A stretch of 64,000 bases of DNA from contig JADJOY010000004.1 in the NCBI GenBank assembly GCA_016713535.1, forward strand, positions 310,001-374,000, read 5' to 3'. Below the pieces are notes generated by a model, which was given only the letters and a program-made list of their open reading frames with translations, was not told where the DNA came from and searched no databases. Positions 1-9,569 of this stretch are shown here, in pieces (the stretch's first letter is position 1; each line of letters opens with the position of its first letter). A program made the translations under genes and the position numbers. Origin of the DNA: JADJOY01 sp016713535 [NCBI: Deltaproteobacteria bacterium] (GTDB lineage: Bacteria > JADJOY01).

Positions 1-437
1 CGGCCGACGTCGAGGACCTCGCCGCGCAGGTTCTCGACCACCGCCACGCGTGCGCCATCGCACGCCAGGCGGCGCGCGGTCTCGGCCGCGAGCGCCGACT
101 CGCTCTCGACGTCACATCGCCCTCCGTCGGCACCCGCCAGCGCCGCGACATCGACGTGGACGTAGACCTCGTGGCGCTCGCCGCCCAGGCGCTCGCCAGC
201 GCCGTTGGCGAGGAAGCTCTCGGCCACGTTCACCAGCGCGTCCGCGCGCCGGGTGCCGAGCGGTTCCGCGGAACCGCGACCTTCGGCTCGAGCCGCCGCC
301 TCGGCCACTGCGAGCGCGCGCAGCACAACCGCGGCGAGCTCGGCCGGCAGCCGCGCCTCGATCACCACCGAGCCGTCGTCCTCTCGACGGCACTCGACCG
401 TGCGGCTGCGGTAGCGCTCGAACGCCTCCTCGGTCTC
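1..437. repeat. direct repeat, copy 1 (DUF222 gene body)
   Basis: Bases 1-437 align without gaps, apart from one inserted base, to 10085-10522 in the same orientation, with only scattered substitutions. The repeat presumably continues left of the window. The two copies bracket about 10 kb of accessory genes and could support deletion or amplification by homologous recombination. Confidence 0.85.
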
Positions 438-878
438 GCGCGCGACGCCACCCCGCGAGCGATAGAGCCCGACCAGGCGATCGAGGTGGTGCGCGGTCCC
501 CGACCTCGCGATGTTGAGGAGATAGGACTCGTTCTCCGGCGTCACCACGCGGCTGATCGCACGCACCTTCGAGTAGCTGATCTCGCCGCGCTCGAAAGCG
601 CGGCTCACGAGCGGCGTCGCGCCGAGCATCCGCGCCACCCGCACGTGCTCCCGTGCCGTCCGCATCGAGAGCCCGATCCGCCAGTTGAGCCAGTGCGCCA
701 TCGAGCGCGCACCTGAGGCGCCGACCACACCGCGGCGATCCAGCTCGCCGATCAGCAAAAGTAGACGGTACGTCGCTGCTTCCAGGTGCGCCGCCAGCTC
801 CGATAGCTCGCGGACGATCTCGCGGAGAGGCCGAATTTTTCTCGGCGCCCTCGTGCCTGCTGTCTCGATGGTGAACAT
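1..878 (-). CDS. DUF222 / HNH endonuclease family protein, N-terminal part (runs off left edge)
   Basis: The minus-strand frame is open from an ATG at 878 to the window edge (about 292 codons). It encodes a helix-rich DUF222 (13E12-repeat) N-terminal domain: REIVRELSELAAHLEAA near the start, a GARSMAHWLNW motif, then SYSKVRAISRV and EEAFERYRSRTVE. In this family the domain precedes a C-terminal HNH nuclease motif, which lies outside the window here but is present in the second copy at 9.6 kb. Bases 1-437 are nearly identical to 10085-10522. Family members are often multicopy and are suspected to be mobile; their biological role is unclear. The start was chosen because an AT-rich palindrome (885-898) lies just upstream; I see no strong ribosome binding site. 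Endonuclease activity is inferred from the family only. Confidence 0.8.
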   Translation of the reverse strand, partial: MFTIETAGTRAPRKIRPLREIVRELSELAAHLEAATYRLLLLIGELDRRGVVGASGARSMAHWLNWRIGLSMRTAREHVRVARMLGATPLVSRAFERGEISYSKVRAISRVVTPENESYLLNIARSGTAHHLDRLVGLYRSRGGVARETEEAFERYRSRTVECRREDDGSVVIEARLPAELAAVVLRALAVAEAAARAEGRGSAEPLGTRRADALVNVAESFLANGAGERLGGERHEVYVHVDVAALAGADGGRCDVESESALAAETARRLACDGARVAVVENLRGEVLDVG

Positions 879-884
879 AAGTTC

Positions 885-898
885 ATTATGCGCATAAT
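885..898. promoter_or_regulatory. 14-bp perfect palindrome between divergent genes
   Basis: ATTATGCGCATAAT is a perfect inverted repeat in a short AT-rich stretch between the divergent DUF222 gene (start 878) and the ABC transporter operon (start about 976). Its position and symmetry suit an operator for a dimeric regulator or an overlapping promoter. No cognate regulator is recognisable next to it. Confidence 0.4.
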
Positions 899-975
899 TC
901 AGTAGTCTGTCAACGAGATCCGATCAGATATCTCCGCCCTTGTGATCGAGACCGCTTCGCGACCAAGATCGCGGT

Positions 976-1941
976 GTGGGGAGCGACGCTCGAACCGCAC
1001 AGTGGCTGGTCCAGGCGCGTGGACTGCGCGTCGACTACGACGCCGTCGCGGCGGTGGTGGATCTCGACCTCGACATCGCCGCGGGCCAGATTTATGGCCT
1101 CATCGGACCGAACGGCGCGGGCAAGACGTCGACGCTCCGGGCACTCGCCGGGTTGCTCGAGCCCACGTACGGCGAGGTCCGGATCGGCGGCTTCGACCTC
1201 GCGTCCGAGCCGGAGCAGGCGTGGCGGCTGCTCGGCTTCATGCCGGACTTCCCGCCCGTCTACGAGCGCCTCTCGGTGGGCGACTACCTCGAGGTCTTCG
1301 CGGCGGCGTACGAGGTGCCGCGGACGGAGCGCACCAAGCGAGCGAAGCACTGGGCCGAGCGCGTCGGGCTCGACGGCAAGTGGGGCGCCGCGATCGGGAC
1401 GCTGTCGCGTGGCATGCGGCACCGGCTGGTGCTGGCGAAGACGCTGCTCCCCGAGCCGTCGGTGCTGATCCTCGACGAGCCGGCGAGCGGCGTCGACCCG
1501 ATCGCGCGAGCCGAGATGCGCGATCTGCTGAAGGAGGTGGCCGCGCGCGGCGGCGCGGTGCTGGTCTCGAGCCACATCCTCCCCGAGCTGAGCGAGCTGT
1601 GCACGGCGGTGGGCATCCTGGAGAAGGGGCGGCTGGTCGTGAGCGGAACCCTCGAGGAGATCCGCGGGCGCCTGGGCTCGCCGACGCGGCTCGAGATCCG
1701 GCTCGCCGACCCCGCGGCCATCCCGCGCGCGCTCGAGGTCGTGGCTCGCCACCCCGCCGCGAGCGAAGCCGCCGTGGAGGGTGGGACCCGCGTGAGCGCG
1801 CGATTCGCGGCCGACGACAGAGCGGCGGCCGCGCTGCTGGCCGGGTTGGTGGCCGCCGGCCTCCCGGTCTCGGACTTTCGCCTCGAGCGCGACAGCGTCG
1901 AGGACATCTTCTTCCGGGTCGGCGCGCGAGAGGTCTCGTGA
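976..1941 (+). CDS. ABC transporter ATP-binding protein
   Basis: A 321-residue nucleotide-binding subunit of an ABC exporter (ABC-2/CcmA type). The Walker A GPNGAGKT is at residues 44-51, the signature LSRGM at 143-147, Walker B LILDEP at 164-169 and the switch His in SSH at about 200. The 100-residue C-terminal extension after the NBD is usual for ABC-2 export ATPases. The start is GTG. The stop overlaps the GTG start of the permease (GTGA), so the two are translationally coupled. The substrate cannot be inferred; a multi-TM third gene follows, suggesting a two-membrane-subunit exporter. Confidence 0.9.
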   Translation: MGSDARTAQWLVQARGLRVDYDAVAAVVDLDLDIAAGQIYGLIGPNGAGKTSTLRALAGLLEPTYGEVRIGGFDLASEPEQAWRLLGFMPDFPPVYERLSVGDYLEVFAAAYEVPRTERTKRAKHWAERVGLDGKWGAAIGTLSRGMRHRLVLAKTLLPEPSVLILDEPASGVDPIARAEMRDLLKEVAARGGAVLVSSHILPELSELCTAVGILEKGRLVVSGTLEEIRGRLGSPTRLEIRLADPAAIPRALEVVARHPAASEAAVEGGTRVSARFAADDRAAAALLAGLVAAGLPVSDFRLERDSVEDIFFRVGAREVS

Positions 1942-2932
1942 GGATCCGCGCGCTCGCCGACAACCCGCTCTTCCTGGCGCACTGGCGTGCGCGCGCCGAG
2001 ACCGCCTCGTTCGTCGCTTACGGGGTCGTGATCGGCTCGCTGCTCGGCATCTTCTCGATCCTGGGTTGGTACGCGGAGCGTGGTGAGCACGATGGATCGT
2101 GGGCGTTGTGGCCGACGGTCACCGGCTTCGCGGTGGAGGTCGCGATCCTGTGGTTCGCCGCGCCCTCCGAGGTGGCCAACGCCGCCGCCACGGAACGCGC
2201 CGACGGGACGTTCGACATGCACCGGCTCGGGCCGCTGCCGAGGCTCGACCTGTGGCTCGGCCTGATGGGTGGCCCCGCGTCGATGCACTGGATCGTCGCC
2301 GGGGTCATGGCGCCGGTGGTGGTGACCTTTGGCCTCATGGCTCATCTCGATCTCGCCACGCTGGTGCAAGGCCAGGTCTCGATCGCATTCTCCGCGGTGC
2401 TCTGGACCGTGTGCGCCGCCCTCACCGGACTCGACAGCGTCCGGCTCGCTCGGCGCGGCCACGAGATCACGGGGTGGTGCTGCTCTCCCTTGGGCGCGCT
2501 GTTCGGGGCGTACGTCGCGCACACTGCCTTCGGTGCGTTGGTCGGCGTCGGCGGAATCCCGCACGTACTCGAGGCGCTCGGACGCGCGGTGCATCAGGAC
2601 CTGTCGTCGGACGTATTCCCCGCGGGCGGGGGCCTGTTCGGCTGGCGCGAGCCGTGGCTTCTCTTGCAGCTTGCGGTCCAGGGCCCGTTCATCGCGCTGA
2701 TGTCCTGGGCGGGCGTTCGGCGCATCGCCGATCCGGCGGGATCGCTGATGCCCAGGCCGATCCTGTTGCCGCTGTTCGGGATGCTCCTCTCGTGGTGGTG
2801 GCGACGGCGATCGCCCCGGGCCGCGAGCTCCGCGAGACGCACGGTGTCAGCGCGATCGCCGTGGCGGTCGTCACCACGTTCGTGTTGGGCGCGGGCGTCG
2901 CTCTCGCGGCCGCCCTGCGCGCGCCGAGCTGA
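1938..2932 (+). CDS. ABC transporter permease subunit, frameshifted in this assembly
   Basis: A hydrophobic multi-pass protein beginning at a GTG that overlaps the ATPase stop. Membrane segments include FVAYGVVIGSLLGIFSILGW and MHWIVAGVMAPVVVTFGLM. Near 2790 the hydrophobic reading moves from one frame to another. The second frame continues as VVVATAIAPGRELRE and SAIAVAVVTTFVLGAGVAL and stops at 2930-2932, where TGA overlaps the ATG of the next gene. Because the C-terminal frame keeps the operon overlap, a one-base assembly deletion is more likely than a real truncation. It is the probable membrane partner of the preceding ATPase. Confidence 0.75.
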
Positions 2933-3480
2933 TGAAGGCGGTCCGCCGCGCGGCTCGCAGCGGGCGACGAGCGGCACCGTGGTGGAGCGAGGTCGCACCG
3001 ACGGTCTACGTGCTCGTACCGCTCCTCGCGCTCGCCGCCGCGGTCGTTACCCCGCTCGTGCTGGCGGAGCAGGACGCGGCGATACGACCCGTCACGGCCA
3101 GCATCGGTGCCTACCTCGCGTGTCAGCTCGTGGCGCTCGCCGGCTTCCGCGAGTGGTGGCGCCTCCGCCGCTTCCGGCCCAACGAGGTGGTGTTCACGGT
3201 CGGCGTGCTGTTCGTGTGGGTGATCGTGCCGGCGTTCGCCACGTTCCTGCCGGGTTCACTCGGTGCGGCGGACAACGACCTCCAGCGCGCGCTCTTCGCG
3301 CTCTCGCCGTTCTCGACCGTCGCCATCGCGATGGCCGACGCCGCTGCCTCCTCGCCGCAGCCAATGAGTGTCGCCTTCTCACCGCTGGCGCTCGACGTGG
3401 CGGTGGCGGCGCTCGCGCTGTGGCTCGCGTGGGGGGCGCGCCGCGCGTGCGTGGCGGCGAGCCTCGAGCCGCGGGCCTGA
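2932..3480 (+). CDS. multi-pass membrane protein of the ABC operon
   Basis: A 182-residue protein with about four predicted membrane segments (roughly residues 23-45, 55-72, 86-107 and 145-166), starting one base inside the permease stop codon. It has no motif I recognise. Its place as the third overlapping gene of an ABC-2 type operon suggests a second permease or accessory membrane subunit. Its stop abuts the stop of the converging gene on the other strand exactly (TGATCA at 3478-3483). Confidence 0.75.
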   Translation: MKAVRRAARSGRRAAPWWSEVAPTVYVLVPLLALAAAVVTPLVLAEQDAAIRPVTASIGAYLACQLVALAGFREWWRLRRFRPNEVVFTVGVLFVWVIVPAFATFLPGSLGAADNDLQRALFALSPFSTVAIAMADAAASSPQPMSVAFSPLALDVAVAALALWLAWGARRACVAASLEPRA

Positions 3481-4829
3481 TCAGCCGCTCGCCGGGATCC
3501 GAAACGCGAGCGGGAGGCGCTTGAGGCGCTCCCCCGCGAGAGCTGCTTCGCTGCCCGAGAATCGAATCGTGAGATCGCCGTCCGGCGACAGCTCGTAGAG
3601 CCAGCGTTCGCCCGGACAATACGACGCGGACGAGCCCGCCTCGGGTACCTCGAAGTGCCCGAGGCGCGCCAGGCTTCCCGCGCCTCGATCACCTTGCGGG
3701 TGAGCTCGATTCGAGCTGGATGCGATCCGCGACGCTCTGACGGATGACCGCGGCTGGGGATGCGCTCCACATGGTGGCGAAGCCGGTCACGCGTTGAGCC
3801 GGCCAGGTTGGGGCTGGCGGATCCTCCGGGAGCGGAGAGCACGGAGGAGTCGCCATCCACGCACCGAGCACGCCCGCGTGCCACTCGGACATGAGGGCCG
3901 CGTCGTAGCGCTCGATCGGCGCGAAGAGCATGAATCCGATCGTTTGCCCCACGAGCCCGAGCTCTTGGCGGTTGATCTCATCCCCATAGGCCGTCGACGC
4001 GTCGGGATCGAGGGGGAAGTTCCAGAAATGGCTTCGCTGTTGATGGACGTCGGCTTGGTAGGTGTCGCGTATCCGGCTGCGCGAGTCGATCTCGTCCAAC
4101 CGTCGCCGCCATTCGAGCCGTGGCTCCAGAGGAATCGCAGGGTGGTCGCAACATCGGCGTACGAGTAGGGACCCGGGCACCGTCCCGGTGAAGTCGCCGC
4201 GCGCGTCGGCGAGGTCGATCAATCGCCACGCCGCGTTCAGGGCCAGCGCGGCCGCGATCGAGTCACCGCGGCGCTCCTGCTGTAGCGCCTCGCAGAGCAG
4301 CACGTTGTGGAGCATTCGATATCTGACGACGTTGATCTCCGGGGTTCGGTGCTGGCTCGAGGCTGGCGGTGAAGCGAGGTGCCGGGTCGCCGTTCAGGAC
4401 CCGGATCAGGGTCTCGATCCGGTCTCGCAGCTCCGAGTAGGCGGCGGTCAGCTCGGGAGAGGGCGCCGGGATCGGTCCGCCGGGCACCTCCAGGGCGGCC
4501 TGGATGTAGTCGTCGGCGAGTACGACGCCGCTCTCGGGTCGCACGCTGACGAACGACGCTCCGATGACCAGCGGTACGCCGAGCTTCCTCGCGGCCGCGT
4601 CCAGCGCGAAGCCCGCGGAGTTCGTGAACTCGGTGGGAAAGCGGGCGCGCAGCTCGGCGTCGGTGCGGTTCAGCTTTGCCCACGCGCGATCCGCCTTTGC
4701 CCACATCCGATCGGTGTAGGTGAAGCCGACGGCGATCCAGAGCGCGAACACGGCGGCGATGCCCAACAGCGTGCGGACGAACGCGCGGACCACGCGGCCC
4801 AGCGTGCTCGGTGCGGGCTCGCTCTGCAT
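3481..4829 (-). pseudogene. tandem paralogue A: unrecognised membrane-anchored protein, frameshifted
   Basis: Reading from ATG 4829, the N-terminus has a membrane anchor (FVRTLLGIAAVFALWIAVGF), then a helical stretch (AWAKLNRTDAELRARFP) and a soluble region to about 4345. There the frame shifts into MLHNVLLCEALQQERRGD and onward to about 3690. A last shift leads to a C-terminal motif CPGERWLYELSPDGDL ending at 3481. All three frames align in order with neighbouring paralogue B, so this is one gene with at least two or three indels. No known family is recognised. It may be a decaying gene or a poorly assembled one. The start lies 2 bp after the stop of paralogue B, so the two form an operon. 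Confidence 0.6.
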
Positions 4830-4831
4830 GG

Positions 4832-6180
4832 TCAGGGCGCCGCGCGAAGCTCGAAGGAGAGCGGGAACCGGTCCGCGCCGTTCGACGTCGAGGGGCGGAT
4901 CGGCGGCTCGAGGGAGATCGAGAGCGAGCCGTCGGGGCGAGACTCGTAGACCCAGCGCCGCCCGGGGCAGAGGCTCTCAGTGTTGGGCGCGTGTGGCGTG
5001 GGCCAGACCCCGGTCTCGGCTCGGTGAGCGCGTGCCGCCAGCACCCGGCGAGTGAGATCGACGTGGAGCTCGGTGACGTCGAGCAGGTAGGGGTCGACAC
5101 TCGTGACGCGAGCGAGCTGGGCCGGACCGGGGACCAGGAGGCTCCACGCGGGCCGATCCACGACGGTGTCGGGGCTCGTTTCGGGCGTCGGTTCACACCG
5201 CGGTGTGCCAAACAGGTTTTCTGTGAGTGATGCGTCGCCTCGGTACGAGACTGCGCCCCCCTCGGACCAATGGTGCCAGCGCGAGGAAGCCGAGGTGCAA
5301 CGCCCCGCTGCGCAGGTCGTCGGCAGCCTGCGAGGTCGACTCCTCGCTCAGCACCACCAGCGGCACATTCCGGAAGTGGCCCAACACCTCGTAGGCGCGC
5401 GCGTGCTCCACGTCGAGTCCGGTGGCCCGTGGGTGAAGCGCGGCGAGCCTTGCGTCCCAGATGTCGGCGGACACGTCGAGCTTGCGTAAGGCGATGGCGA
5501 ACGCGCTGACGACCCGTGGCTCGAGGAGCTCCGCCATGAAGTCCGGGCTCGACTCGAGGCTCGCGACGATCGACCAGGGCGGCCTCGAGGGTTCGGGCGG
5601 CCGCATCGTGATCGCCGGTCCGCCAGAGCTCCATCGCGTCGAAGAGCAGTCCGTGAACCAGGATGGGTAGGCCCAGCGTGTCCAGCATCGACGTGTACCG
5701 TGAGCTGTCGACATGAAGTCCCCACTCGAGCGGTTGGGCCCCGCCGAGCAGGTCCACCACGCGATCCAAGTCGCCGCGGTGATCCAAGCGGCGCGTCGAG
5801 CGTCGGCGGGTCGACGCCGTCGCGGGTCCCGGAGCGCGGCCATCAACGAACGTCGCCAAGCGGGGACCTCGTCCGGCCACTTGAACGTCGGTCTGGGCCA
5901 GGGGCTGTCCGGCTTCGGGCAGCAGATCCACGCCGAACTCACGCGAGCCGATCGAGGGCGAGGGCGGTCGAGTTGGGAAGGTCTCGGGGAAGCGGCTGCG
6001 CAGCGTGGCGCTCGACTGGTGGACGCGCTCCCACTCGGCGTCGGCGGCGCGCTCGGCGTGATCGGCCCAGGTGAAGCCGATGGCGATCCACGCCGCGAAG
6101 GTCGCGCTGAACACGAGGATCACTAGCCAGGTCAGCCGAACGAACCGAGCGAGGCGCGCTCGTGGAGGCTGGGCGCGCAC
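4832..6180 (-). pseudogene. tandem paralogue B: unrecognised membrane-anchored protein, multiply frameshifted
   Basis: This gene is homologous to gene A over its whole length. It has the anchor LVILVFSATFAAWIAIGFTW, the helix EWERVHQSSATLRSRFPETF, a mid region with LGLPILVHGLLFDAMELW and DIWDARLAALHPRATGLD, and a C-terminal CPGRRWVYESRPDGSLSI ending at 4832. These pieces lie in different frames, requiring about four to five indels between 6.0 and 5.2 kb, far more than elsewhere in the window. The start is a GTG at 6180 overlapping the end of gene C. The CPGxRWxYE...DGxL signature shared by A and B is the best family handle. Function is unknown; membrane attachment is inferred from the N-terminal segment. 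Confidence 0.55.
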
Positions 6181-6824
6181 GGCTCGGACGTCGCGCGACG
6201 CGGCGGACGAACCACGGCGAGGCGAATGAGCGCCACGAGCGCGAGTGCGGCCGCGGCGAGCTCGGCGGCGCGCCACGCGCGGTGCTTCCAGATGGCCGCG
6301 ACGATCGCCTCCACGAGTGGGTCGAGGGCGACGTCCCGGAGCCACGGGACTTTCGCATCCGGTCCGACCGCGGTCGGTAGCTCCGTCGGCAGCCGGATGT
6401 TGTTGATCCGGACGGCGGCCCACGCGCGTCCATCGCTCGCGATCGGCATCCGCCCGCGGCCCGCCCAGGGACGACGAAGCGGCGCCGAGCGACCCGGCAG
6501 CCGCTGCAAGAAGAGCAGCGCGCTCGCCGGAACGGCGCGGGTCGCAGACCCACGAGCCCTCGCCGACGTATCTCACCTCGGTCGTCCCGCGCGGCCCGAG
6601 GAGCACGCGCTCGACGGCGAAGCGCGCGACCTTCCTGCCATCGAGCACGTCGACCGCTCGGTTCGTGCCGAGCACGATGACGTCGGCGGTCGTGACCAGG
6701 TTCGCGAGGTCGGTGTCGGCAACCCTCGCGGTGGCGAAGCGCGCCGTCACCGCGAGGCAGATGGCGGCGAGTGCCAGCGCCCAGAGGGGCTTGGAACGCG
6801 GGCGGAACGCCGGCCTTGGCTCAT
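6132..6824 (-). CDS. unrecognised exported or membrane protein (gene C), frameshifted
   Basis: The ATG at 6824 overlaps the stop of the upstream beta-propeller gene (ATGA). A hydrophobic stretch PLWALALAAICLAV follows in a second frame, then TADVIVLGTNRAVDVLDGR and LLGPRGTTEVRYVGEGSWVC. Another shift near 6570 leads to ALLFLQRLPG, AWAAVRINNIRLPTELP and a C-terminal membrane helix (AAELAAAALALVALIRLAVV). The layout is signal sequence, extracytoplasmic domain, C-terminal anchor. No family is recognised. An alternative start without the signal sequence is GTG 6750. Its position between the propeller gene and paralogues B and A implies one transcription unit. Confidence 0.55.
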
Positions 6825-8248
6825 CGGGGCGGATTCTGCGCCGAATTGGCCCTCAGGCGCTCTTTGGCTGGAAATCCGTAGTCACGCGAACGGGCAAGGA
6901 GTCCCCAAATTTTATGGCGGAAAGCGGTGTAACTCAGTGGCGGGATGATGATTTCCAATGGCGGTCTGTGGAGATTCGATGGCGGAGCGACGCCGCCGGC
7001 GGAGTCGGTGCGGACCGCGTAGAGGTCGCCGAGGCGGCCAGCGTCGGGGCTGAAGGTCCCGCGCCCGACCGCGATCGCACCGTGATCGAAGGTCACCCAG
7101 GCGTCGGTCAGGGAGATCTGCTGGCTGGTGGTGCCGAGCTCGCGCCGCCACAACGAGGCGCCCGACCCATCGAGGCGCTCGAGCAAGCCGGTCGAAACCG
7201 TGCACCAGGAAAATCCATAGCCGCATCCCATGGTGTAGCTCTCGGTACCGGCGATGAGGACGCCGCCGTCCGCGCTCGCGCGCACCACGTTCACGAAGTC
7301 CCTAGGGGTGGCTAGCGCGTTTGGTTGCGAGCGGATCCACACGGTCTCACCGGTCGTGGTGTCCAGCTTCACGAGCTGCGTCTCACCGGTCATGATCCCG
7401 AAGCGCGAGTTCACGTAGGTGGCCGACCACGCCACGACGAGCCCGCGGTCGGTCGTCAGGGCCAGGCCCCCGACGGAGGCATAGAGCGGATAAGCATAGG
7501 TGCCCTGCGGGTGGATGGTGGTGCTCCACGTCTCGTTGCCGTCTTGGTCGATTTTGCGGAGGACCACGCTGGAATCTGCACCCGTCGCGAGGATCCAGCC
7601 GCCGTCGGTGGTCGCGTCGATCGCCACCGCGCCTCCGGACGACGAGCTGAGCTCGTGACTCCAGAGGACGTCCCCGTCCTCGTCGAACTCGATGACCAAG
7701 GGGTAGTAGGTCGAGCTTGCGGAGATGCTGGTGAGCCCCGCCACGATCCAGCCGCCGGTTGGTGTGGGCGCGAGATCGTAGAAACTCTGAGAGTCGCGGT
7801 CGGGCGCTCGCGGGAACACGTGACTCCATCGCTCAGCGCCCGCGTCGTCGAGTCCGATGAGGGTCGTCTCGAATTGCCCGCTGATCGCATCGAGTCGTCC
7901 AGCGATCGCCACGAAACCGGTTGGGGCGAGATCCAGGTCGACGAGGGTGGTGCGCGTCGGACTGTTCAGCGGATGCGCCGACGTCTCTTCGCCATTCGGG
8001 CTCAGGAGCGCCAGATAGCCATCCTGGTCGTATCCGCCGCTCGGTGCGGTGTAGCCCGCCAGCAGGTAACCGCCGTCGACCGTCTGTCGAACGGCTACCG
8101 GGTACTGTTCGCCGGGCGCCGGAACGACGTGCTCGAACGTCGGCTGCGAGCACAGGAAGCCAGTCGACATCCAAGCCAGCAGACCGCCGCGCACGATGGC
8201 GCTAGCGAGGCTGTACGCCGGTGTCCGGGTGCCCACCGTGGGCATCAT
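6821..8248 (-). CDS. secreted beta-propeller repeat protein
   Basis: About 475 residues with a hydrophobic N-terminal export segment (ASAIVRGGLLAWMSTGFLC) that could be a lipobox. It is followed by repeats of the form GGYLLAGYT, GGWIVAGLT, GGWILATGA and GGVLIAGTE, each about 55-65 residues apart with WS or W-type strands between them. This is typical of WD/PQQ-like or SBBP-type propellers that score event data in exported proteins of myxobacteria. The start was set at the double Met (8248) rather than 8275, because the latter would overlap the divergent Uma2 start. The last about 40 residues look unrelated to the propeller. The ligand is unknown. Confidence 0.7.
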   Translation of the reverse strand: MMPTVGTRTPAYSLASAIVRGGLLAWMSTGFLCSQPTFEHVVPAPGEQYPVAVRQTVDGGYLLAGYTAPSGGYDQDGYLALLSPNGEETSAHPLNSPTRTTLVDLDLAPTGFVAIAGRLDAISGQFETTLIGLDDAGAERWSHVFPRAPDRDSQSFYDLAPTPTGGWIVAGLTSISASSTYYPLVIEFDEDGDVLWSHELSSSSGGAVAIDATTDGGWILATGADSSVVLRKIDQDGNETWSTTIHPQGTYAYPLYASVGGLALTTDRGLVVAWSATYVNSRFGIMTGETQLVKLDTTTGETVWIRSQPNALATPRDFVNVVRASADGGVLIAGTESYTMGCGYGFSWCTVSTGLLERLDGSGASLWRRELGTTSQQISLTDAWVTFDHGAIAVGRGTFSPDAGRLGDLYAVRTDSAGGVAPPSNLHRPPLEIIIPPLSYTAFRHKIWGLLARSRDYGFPAKERLRANSAQNPPR

Positions 8249-8273
8249 ACGCCCGTGGTAGCCTCGAATTGCC

Positions 8274-8884
8274 ATGACCGACGCGGTGCGACGCCCGGCG
8301 ACTTACGACGATCTGTGCCAGGTCCCCGATACGATGCTCGCGCAGATCGTCGACGGAGAGTTGGTGGCGTTGCCCCGGCCCACGATCGCTCACCAGCTCG
8401 TAGCGTCGCGGCTGTCCTCGGACCTCGGGAATCCGTTCGATCGCGGCCGCGGCGGACCCGGTGGCTGGTGGATCCTCTACGAGCCCGAGCTTCACTTGGG
8501 CCGCGACATCCTCGTCCCCGATCTCGCCGGGTGGCGTCGCGATCGGCTTCCCGCACTCCCGGGCGATGCCTTCCTCACGATCGCTCCCGACTGGGTCTGC
8601 GAGGTGCTCTCGCCTTCGACCGCCAGCCTCGACCGCGTGCGCAAGCTCCGGATCTACGCCCGCGAGAGCGTGAACCACGCCTGGCTGGTCGACCCGATCG
8701 GCCGCACCTCGAGGTGCTCCGTCTCGACGGCGAACGATGGATCCTCGTCAGCACCCACGCCGGTCACGAGTCCGTGCGCGCCGAGCCCTTCGACGCCATC
8801 GAGCTCGAGCTGACGGCGCTGTGGCTCACGCCCTCTCCGCCCGAGTCGATCGTGGCGGAGGGTGTGGCGCCGCTCACGCCGTGA
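8274..8884 (+). CDS. Uma2 family (DUF820) putative endonuclease, frameshifted near the C-terminus
   Basis: Restriction-endonuclease-like fold protein of the Uma2/DUF820 family. It has ATYDDLCQVPD at the N-terminus, the core PEPELHLG...VPDLAGW with conserved Asp, PDWVCEVLSPSTASLDR, and KLRIYARESVNHAWLVDPI. Near 8703 one base appears to be missing: the expected LEVLRLDGERWILVS and ELELTALW continue in another frame to the stop at 8882-8884. The missing base falls in a CC/CT run, consistent with a homopolymer error. Full length would be about 203 residues, normal for the family. Family members are widespread, often transposon-associated and poorly understood. It converges on vapC with an overlap of about 10 bp. 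Confidence 0.8.
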
Positions 8885-9290
8885 TCAGACGGCTGATCGA
8901 AAGATCGGCGATCCGGTCGTGAGCTGAGCGATCGAGCGTCCACCATGGGGCGCCGGTCGTCAGGGCCAAGGCGGCGTACACGGCGTCGTAGCCGGTCAGC
9001 CGTCGCTCACGGGCTAAACGCTCGGCCTGCTCGGCCAGCTCTGGATCGAGAGCGACCCGTTCAAAACCAAGGTCGGTGAGCTGTCGCACAGCGTTCGCCG
9101 AGCTCCCCTCGCCAGGGAGGCGCCGTACCAGTACGGCTAGAAGCTCGAACCAGAACAGTTCGGGCACGACGGCGCTGAGCTCGCCGTCGACGATCCGGTC
9201 GAGGATTTCCGCCGCTGCCCGGGTCACGTCCTCGTCTTCCGGCACGAACCAAGCAACCGCCACTGAGGCGTCCAAGACCACTCGGGTCAC
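8874..9290 (-). CDS. vapC: PIN-domain toxin of a VapBC pair
   Basis: A 138-residue PIN-domain ribonuclease. It starts MTRVVLDASVAVAWFVPE with the first catalytic Asp, has PELFWFELLAVL with the conserved Glu, LTGYDAVYAALAL with the second Asp, and WTLDRSAHDRIAD with the last acidic residue. The GTG start overlaps the antitoxin stop (GTGA), the usual VapBC arrangement. It is expected to cleave RNA and to be neutralised by the upstream antitoxin; targets are unknown. Start and spacing are unambiguous. Confidence 0.9.
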   Translation of the reverse strand: MTRVVLDASVAVAWFVPEDEDVTRAAAEILDRIVDGELSAVVPELFWFELLAVLVRRLPGEGSSANAVRQLTDLGFERVALDPELAEQAERLARERRLTGYDAVYAALALTTGAPWWTLDRSAHDRIADLSISRLITA

Positions 9291-9562
9291 GGCAGCCGCC
9301 CGCGCAGCGAGCGGACCGCCTCCGCCGCGCCGGTCTTCGCCCGCGGTACCTGCCGCTGGGACTCCTTGATCTGACGCGCGATCTCTCGTCGGCGGTCCCG
9401 GGCCGCGACATCGACGAAACGCCGTTCAAAGTCCGCCAGCGTGATCAACACGGCCCGCGCCTTGCGGTCCTTCGCGACGATGATGGGCTCGCCGGTCTTC
9501 TCGAGCTGGTCCAGCACTCGTCCTAGCGACTGCCGAACCGTGAGCGCGTTGACGGTCTTCAT
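9287..9562 (-). CDS. vapB: Phd/YefM- or VapB-type antitoxin
   Basis: A 91-residue protein starting MKTVNALTVRQSLGRVLDQL with the EPIIVAKDRKARAVLI strand typical of Phd/YefM antitoxin DNA-binding domains, followed by a charged helical tail (DRRREIARQIKESQRQ) expected to wrap the toxin. It is translationally coupled to vapC. Such antitoxins repress their own promoter, and a short inverted repeat sits in the promoter just upstream (9578-9593). The fold class (Phd versus VapB) is my best guess from the N-terminal pattern. Confidence 0.85.
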   Translation of the reverse strand: MKTVNALTVRQSLGRVLDQLEKTGEPIIVAKDRKARAVLITLADFERRFVDVAARDRRREIARQIKESQRQVPRAKTGAAEAVRSLRGRLP

Positions 9563-9569
9563 GGGAACG

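Noticed and set aside
3123-3884. Hypothetical 253-codon minus-strand gene across the ABC operon end
   Set aside because: It crosses the intact membrane-protein gene 2932-3480 in reverse; only its part beyond 3481 belongs to a real gene (paralogue A).
8873-9562. Defence island built on Uma2 plus VapBC
   Set aside because: Only these two common, often solitary modules are present; no restriction, Abi or nuclease system with matching operon structure.
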